Shown here: positions 61,101 to 64,000 of the stretch, piece by piece
Position numbering within the stretch: the first letter of the stretch is position 1
Layout of the letters: every line of letters starts with the position of its first letter
From: Chitinophaga eiseniae
GTDB taxonomy: Bacteria; Bacteroidota; Bacteroidia; Chitinophagales; Chitinophagaceae
Reading direction: 5' to 3'
Assembly: GCF_012641265.1 (NCBI RefSeq)
Contig: NZ_JABAHZ010000004.1
Span: 558,001 to 622,000, forward strand
DNA length: 64,000 bases
The notes under the pieces: model-generated
The model's input: only the letters and a program-made list of their open reading frames with translations
Told to the model about the DNA's origin: nothing
The model's database searches: none
Made by a program: the position numbers and the translations under genes

Positions 61101-61656
61101 GAAAATAGTAGGTAATTCGCTGCCTCGTTATACATTCGGTATCCGGGGTGGAGCAGACTGGAACGGTATTGATTTCAGTTTCTTCTTCCAGGGCGTTGGC
61201 CATCAGAGCTGGTATCCCGGCGCCAACGCAGATAAGTTCTGGGGCCCCTTCTCCCGTCCTTATATGTCTTTTATCCCGACGGATTTTGCGGATAAACTGT
61301 GGAGCCCTGAAAATCCAAACAGCTATTTCCCGCGGTTGAGAGGATATATCGCCCTGAATGATAACGGATCATTAAAAGAAAACAACGATAGATATATGCA
61401 GGACCTGGCTTATATCCGTTTGAAAAGCGTGATAGTAGGTTATTCCCTGCCGGAGACTTTGCTGAAGCGCATTAAGCTTACCCGTTGCCGCATTTACCTG
61501 AGTGGAGAAAACCTGCTCACTTTCACCAAGCTGAAAAGCAGGTACCTGGATCCGGAGCAGCTGACAACCGATCCTAACCTGGTAAAAACAGACGTGAATG
61601 GCCGTGTATATCCTTTCAGCAAAACGTTTTCTGCCGGTCTGGATATCAGTTTTTAA
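58147..61656 (+). CDS. SusC/RagA family TonB-dependent transporter with STN domain
   Basis: Outer-membrane nutrient importer, 1169 residues. Signal peptide about 15-32; then an STN domain (about 38-118, LNRILQQIARQTHLRLIYDA), which in FecA-like systems signals to FecR. A CarboxypepD-like domain follows (about 122-195, HGKVIDEGSKTPLPGVTV), then a SusC plug (VVVGYGTQKKVNLTGAV, IRGFTSISGGAPLVLIDG, GARGAFGVILVTT) and a barrel to the C-terminus. The STN plus adjacent FecR and sigma genes predict self-regulation by substrate binding. The substrate is not known: no glycosidase lies in the same unit. Confidence 0.95.
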   Translation: MKNVASNSTIRYLMRLSLLTTCLAVASLSLWAKSLEGQSLKKNVSLKVTGTNLNRILQQIARQTHLRLIYDAKEADNYYMDSLDTRVRPADALLDSLLAPTTLAYREVNDLLVIYHKDEQEFGLHGKVIDEGSKTPLPGVTVSLKGTKRGNVTNTEGGFTLAAVKPGDVLVISYVGYETKEVVVSNNSFLTIALKSSNARINELVVVGYGTQKKVNLTGAVSQIDASAIESRPIANLGQALQGAIPNLNINFGDGRPGGSASLNIRGFTSISGGAPLVLIDGIPANINTVNPRDIESVSVLKDASSAAIYGARGAFGVILVTTRKGKSGKMQINYGTNYGWATPTTSTNFVTSGYDAAMLNDEAFKITLGKTYTGYTDEDYAELLKRKTDPTLPSVVIQNRKGKDMYIYYGNTDWWHTMFRDELPSLEHSLNVSGGSDKINYLVSGRVYQKKGMMRISQDVYNSYNFRAKLEAEVKPWLTLTSNTQFNANDYTYPGSSVNGNFVSVSVHALPSYVPVNPDGTATYRTELNNYTIGDGIYADLLHGKSKGATKQTELINTIGAVFKITPDFNINANYSLTVINGNSYHRQTASPWSIFPGIISYVNNDDLWQQDDNWTNQVVNLYGNYNKRFGKHSLSLTAGVNGELQRYRMLYSQRKDVLSEDLNEVALGTGDATVNSDRQELALLGTFGRAAYSYADKYLVEFNGRYDGSSRFPSNRRFGFFPSVSAGWRMSEEAFFAPVKNVINDIKWRASYGALGNQDVRNNNYPYIPIMGMGTLSYITEGKRTQYVSLPTPISPSLTWEKVNSTNFGVDMSYLRNRLNVTFDWYVRNTKDMLTKGMTLPGVFGASEPRENAADLRSKGWEVNVDWRNSLKVAGKAFTYNVGFNVADFKAEITRFDNPNKILSDYYTGQRLGDIWGYSIAGYFQSDKEAADWKVDQTQVGNNIFSAPGEWGKLRAGDLKFMDLNGDGIINKGKNTLEDHGDQKIVGNSLPRYTFGIRGGADWNGIDFSFFFQGVGHQSWYPGANADKFWGPFSRPYMSFIPTDFADKLWSPENPNSYFPRLRGYIALNDNGSLKENNDRYMQDLAYIRLKSVIVGYSLPETLLKRIKLTRCRIYLSGENLLTFTKLKSRYLDPEQLTTDPNLVKTDVNGRVYPFSKTFSAGLDISF

Positions 61657-61682
61657 TGTTTATCAACGAAAAAGAAATGACG

Positions 61683-63428
61683 ATGAAACAAATCAACTTA
61701 CTTATTATATGCTTGCTGGGCTTGATGATCGGCTCCTGTAATAAATTCATGGACAGAGACCCGCTGGCGAAAATTTCTCCCGATAACTTCTTTAAAACAG
61801 AAAAGGATTTGCGGTTGTATATCAACTCCATGTATAGCATGGTGCCGGATGCAGAAGGTATCTACAACGAGGATATGGACAATGTAGTAAAATCCAGCAC
61901 TTCTGAATTTCTCACGGGCAAGCGCCAGGTGCCGGTAACCGGTGGGGGATGGACCTGGACAGAGTTAAGGAAAATCAATTATTTCCTGGTCAATTGCAAT
62001 AAGGTGTTGCCTTATGCGACCACCCGCAAGTATGTAGGCGCCGCTAAGTTTTTCCGCGCCTGGTTTTATTTTGAGATGGTTAAAAAGTTTGGAGATGTGC
62101 CCTGGTACACTACTCCGTTGGATGTAAATGACCGGGCGTTGCTGCAGAAAGCCCGGGACCCGCGTAAGCTGGTGATGGATTCTGTAATGGCAGATATTGA
62201 TTCAGCAATTGTATCATTGGATGGTGTTAAGAGTAATGAGCTGGTGACCAAGTGGACTGCCCTGGCATTGAAAGCACGTATTGGTTTGTTTGAAGGCACT
62301 TTCCGCAAGTATCATAAAGAATTCAATTTGCCGGATGAGAATAAATTCCTGCAAGCTGCTGCGGATGCTGCTGCCCAGCTAATGGCCGGCGGACAGTATC
62401 GCATTTTTACCAGCAGCCCGAATGTGGCTTACCGCGATTTGTTTGCCACCAAGAATGCCAATCCGGATGAAATTATTCTGAGCCGGAAATATAGCGCAGG
62501 GTTGCAACTGTATCATAACGCCAACTACTATACGATTACCGCTTCCTACGGGCAACCAGGGCTGGAGAAGAGTTTGGTAAACAGTTACCTGATGAAGGAT
62601 GGCGCCCGTTTTACGGATCAGCCAGGGTATGATAAAATGCAGTTTTTCCAGGAGTGCCAGGGCCGCGATCCACGGTTGGCACAAACCATCCGCACGCCAG
62701 GCTATACCCGTATTGGTAATACGAATAAGCTGGTGCCGGATTTTGGTGCTGCCGTTACAGGTTACCAGGTGATCAAATATGTGACCGATGAATCACAGGA
62801 TTCTTATGTGAAAAACGATAACGACATGCCGGTGTTTCGCTATGCAGAAGTATTACTCAACTACGCTGAAGCGAAAGCAGAGCTGGGGCAATTAACCCAG
62901 GCTGATCTTGATCAGACCATCAGGTTAGTGCGCAACCGGGTAGGTATGCCAGGCCTGGATATGGCGGCAGCTAACGCCAATCCCGATCCCTATGAGGCTG
63001 CCCGTTACAGCAATAAAAATATCAGCGGCGTTCTCCTGGAGATCCGCCGTGAGCGCCGTATAGAACTGCTAATGGAAAATTTCCGCTGGAATGATATCTG
63101 TCGCTGGAAAGAAGGGGCTATGCTTACCAAACAGTTTAAAGGCATGTATTTCCCTGGTACCGGTTCATTTGACCTGGATAATGACGGCAAAGTGGATATC
63201 GTGATTTATGAAGGAACCAAACCAACAGGACCGAAAGGACCAGCTTACCTGAAACTGGGATCAGAAATAGACCTGGAAAATGGTACTTCCGGAGGCTCCA
63301 TTGTTGTAAACCGGAATATCAGTAAAACCTTCAGCGAAACACGTGATTACCTGTATCCTATACCTATACAGGAACGTACGCTGAACAGGAATCTGACACA
63401 GAATCCCAATTGGAATGACGGACTATAA
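61683..63428 (+). CDS. SusD/RagB family substrate-binding lipoprotein
   Basis: Outer-membrane lipoprotein of 581 residues that captures the substrate for the adjacent SusC. Lipobox in LMIGSC (Cys near 19), then the family phrase NKFMDRDPLAKISPDNFFKTEKDLRLYINSMY. The TPR-rich fold is visible in KFFRAWFYFEMVKKFGDVPWYTTPLD, and the C-terminal RYAEVLLNYAEAKAELG and ERRIELLMENFRWNDICRWK are SusD signatures. The frame is also open from an ATG overlapping the susC stop (61656) and another at 61677. Terminator at 63438. Confidence 0.95.
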   Translation: MKQINLLIICLLGLMIGSCNKFMDRDPLAKISPDNFFKTEKDLRLYINSMYSMVPDAEGIYNEDMDNVVKSSTSEFLTGKRQVPVTGGGWTWTELRKINYFLVNCNKVLPYATTRKYVGAAKFFRAWFYFEMVKKFGDVPWYTTPLDVNDRALLQKARDPRKLVMDSVMADIDSAIVSLDGVKSNELVTKWTALALKARIGLFEGTFRKYHKEFNLPDENKFLQAAADAAAQLMAGGQYRIFTSSPNVAYRDLFATKNANPDEIILSRKYSAGLQLYHNANYYTITASYGQPGLEKSLVNSYLMKDGARFTDQPGYDKMQFFQECQGRDPRLAQTIRTPGYTRIGNTNKLVPDFGAAVTGYQVIKYVTDESQDSYVKNDNDMPVFRYAEVLLNYAEAKAELGQLTQADLDQTIRLVRNRVGMPGLDMAAANANPDPYEAARYSNKNISGVLLEIRRERRIELLMENFRWNDICRWKEGAMLTKQFKGMYFPGTGSFDLDNDGKVDIVIYEGTKPTGPKGPAYLKLGSEIDLENGTSGGSIVVNRNISKTFSETRDYLYPIPIQERTLNRNLTQNPNWNDGL

Positions 63429-63437
63429 CAATGATGA

Positions 63438-63476
63438 TCAAGGCCGGGAGCATTTGCTTCCGGCCTTGATTCGTTT
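63438..63476. terminator. Bidirectional intrinsic terminator between susD and MarR-like gene
   Basis: TCAAGGCCGGGAGC pairs with GCTTCCGGCCTTGA (14 bp, one mismatch), 4-nt loop, then TTTTT on the plus strand. It lies between convergent genes. Confidence 0.85.
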
Positions 63477-63902
63477 TTAAATTTTACCCCCCATGTTGGT
63501 GATCATCGTTTCCAGGAAACGGATAGTAGCCAGGTATTCTTCTACCGTAGTTCCTTCCAGTACTTTTTTCCTGTTTTCTTCCTGTAAGGCTGCTATCTCC
63601 GCGTAAGCGGTTTTCCCTTTTTCTGTAAACATATACAGGTCTTCGGCGGGTTGCAGCCATTCCCGGGCCACCAGTGCAGCCATCACCTCATCGAGTGCTT
63701 CAACGGTCAGGAATTTGTCGACCAGGTGATAGTATAGTTGCTTGCTGATTTTTCCGTGCTTGTCGATGCTTTTCAATACCTGCCAGTGAAACCGGTTAAT
63801 GCCGTGTGTTTCAAAAGCAGCATTGGTGAAGGCGGTGATCAGGCTGTCGGCTTCTTTCAGGTACCAGCCAATGGGAAGTTTGTGGGCAATGTCGGGTTGC
63901 AT
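63477..63902 (-). CDS. MarR-like winged-helix regulator
   Basis: 141 residues, helical with a winged-helix core: FHWQVLKSIDKHGKISKQLYYHLVDKFLTVEALDEVMAALVAREWLQP resembles the MarR recognition region, with the wing in DLYMFTEKGKTAYAEI. N-terminal and C-terminal helices would form the dimer interface. DNA binding is inferred from the fold pattern; no ligand or target is evident. Transcribed toward the susD terminator; its own promoter lies in the last 100 nt of the window. Confidence 0.75.
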   Translation of the reverse strand: MQPDIAHKLPIGWYLKEADSLITAFTNAAFETHGINRFHWQVLKSIDKHGKISKQLYYHLVDKFLTVEALDEVMAALVAREWLQPAEDLYMFTEKGKTAYAEIAALQEENRKKVLEGTTVEEYLATIRFLETMITNMGGKI

Positions 63903-64000
63903 AAAAGTGCTTTTAATCGTTGACAGGTGTAGTGACCTCTATCAAAAATGTATCAAATGAAAAATAGAAACCATAGGTTTTGCGCATGAACTGTGGCGCT

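Noticed and set aside
1..64000. CRISPR arrays, tRNA/rRNA genes, insertion sequences, prophage genes
   Set aside because: No repeat-spacer arrays, cloverleaf sequences, transposase or integrase motifs were seen on reading both strands.

Overview
The window looks like chromosomal DNA of a Bacteroidota member, most likely family Chitinophagaceae (Chitinophaga-like). Evidence: a SusC/SusD pair behind an ECF sigma factor and a FecR-type anti-sigma; the rpmB-rpmG-DUF4295-ftsY-rimO neighbourhood; lineage-typical families (DUF4294, DUF4295, DUF4382, DUF5723); a two-component-regulator propeller/Y_Y_Y histidine kinase; and several promoters of the Bacteroidota type (TTTG or TTG, about 20 nt, TAnnTTTG). 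No tRNA, rRNA, CRISPR array, transposase, integrase or phage gene was seen, so this is mostly core chromosome. The genus assignment is inference.

Layout. 1-3747: end of the respiratory complex I operon (nuoL tail, nuoM, nuoN). 3748-7884: minus-strand outer-membrane barrel receptor, small secreted protein and aspartate kinase. 8024-11670: fructose-bisphosphatase, CAP-domain protein, then a tight three-gene unit (ABC ATPase, YfiT-like DinB protein, Nudix hydrolase). 11673-15494: minus-strand TonB-like protein, DUF5723 protein and folC. 15637-21407: MFS transporter, secreted protein, AraC regulator, then a minus-strand operon of a ureohydrolase, a membrane protein and an unusual radical SAM protein. 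21641-28728: ccmE (CxxxY variant) and ccmF, an alpha/beta hydrolase, DUF4294, a small plug-like protein, bshB1 (bacillithiol synthesis) and a serine beta-lactamase-like protein.

28756-35100: a mycobacterial-style ahpC/ahpD pair, then the ribosome/SRP block rpmB, rpmG, DUF4295, ftsY, a JmjC-like oxygenase and rimO. 35304-44175: DEAD-box helicase, glycogen branching enzyme, DUF4382 lipoprotein, MORN-like protein, a 52-residue membrane protein and a GH31 alpha-glucosidase. 44436-49524: a beta-propeller protein and a divergent sensor kinase/response regulator pair. 49639-56136: two tiny membrane ORFs, then parE, a DUF1835 protein, a cupin and parC. 56351-63902: sigma/anti-sigma/SusC/SusD utilisation locus and a MarR-like protein.

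The most distinctive feature that no gene explains is a family of three long hairpin repeats (9681-9789, 49527-49669, 56140-56264). Each starts 0-3 nt after the stop codon of a plus-strand gene. The arms are made of tandem heptads of the form AAAGCNN, the apex keeps an AGCGRATATT core in the same orientation, and the best copy has perfect 44-bp arms. They look like a mobile or structured REP-like element that doubles as a terminator. Other points of interest: thiol biology (bshB1, YfiT-like, ahpC/ahpD), a possible ribosomal oxygenase beside rimO, a radical SAM enzyme with two cysteine groups, and several overlooked small ORFs.
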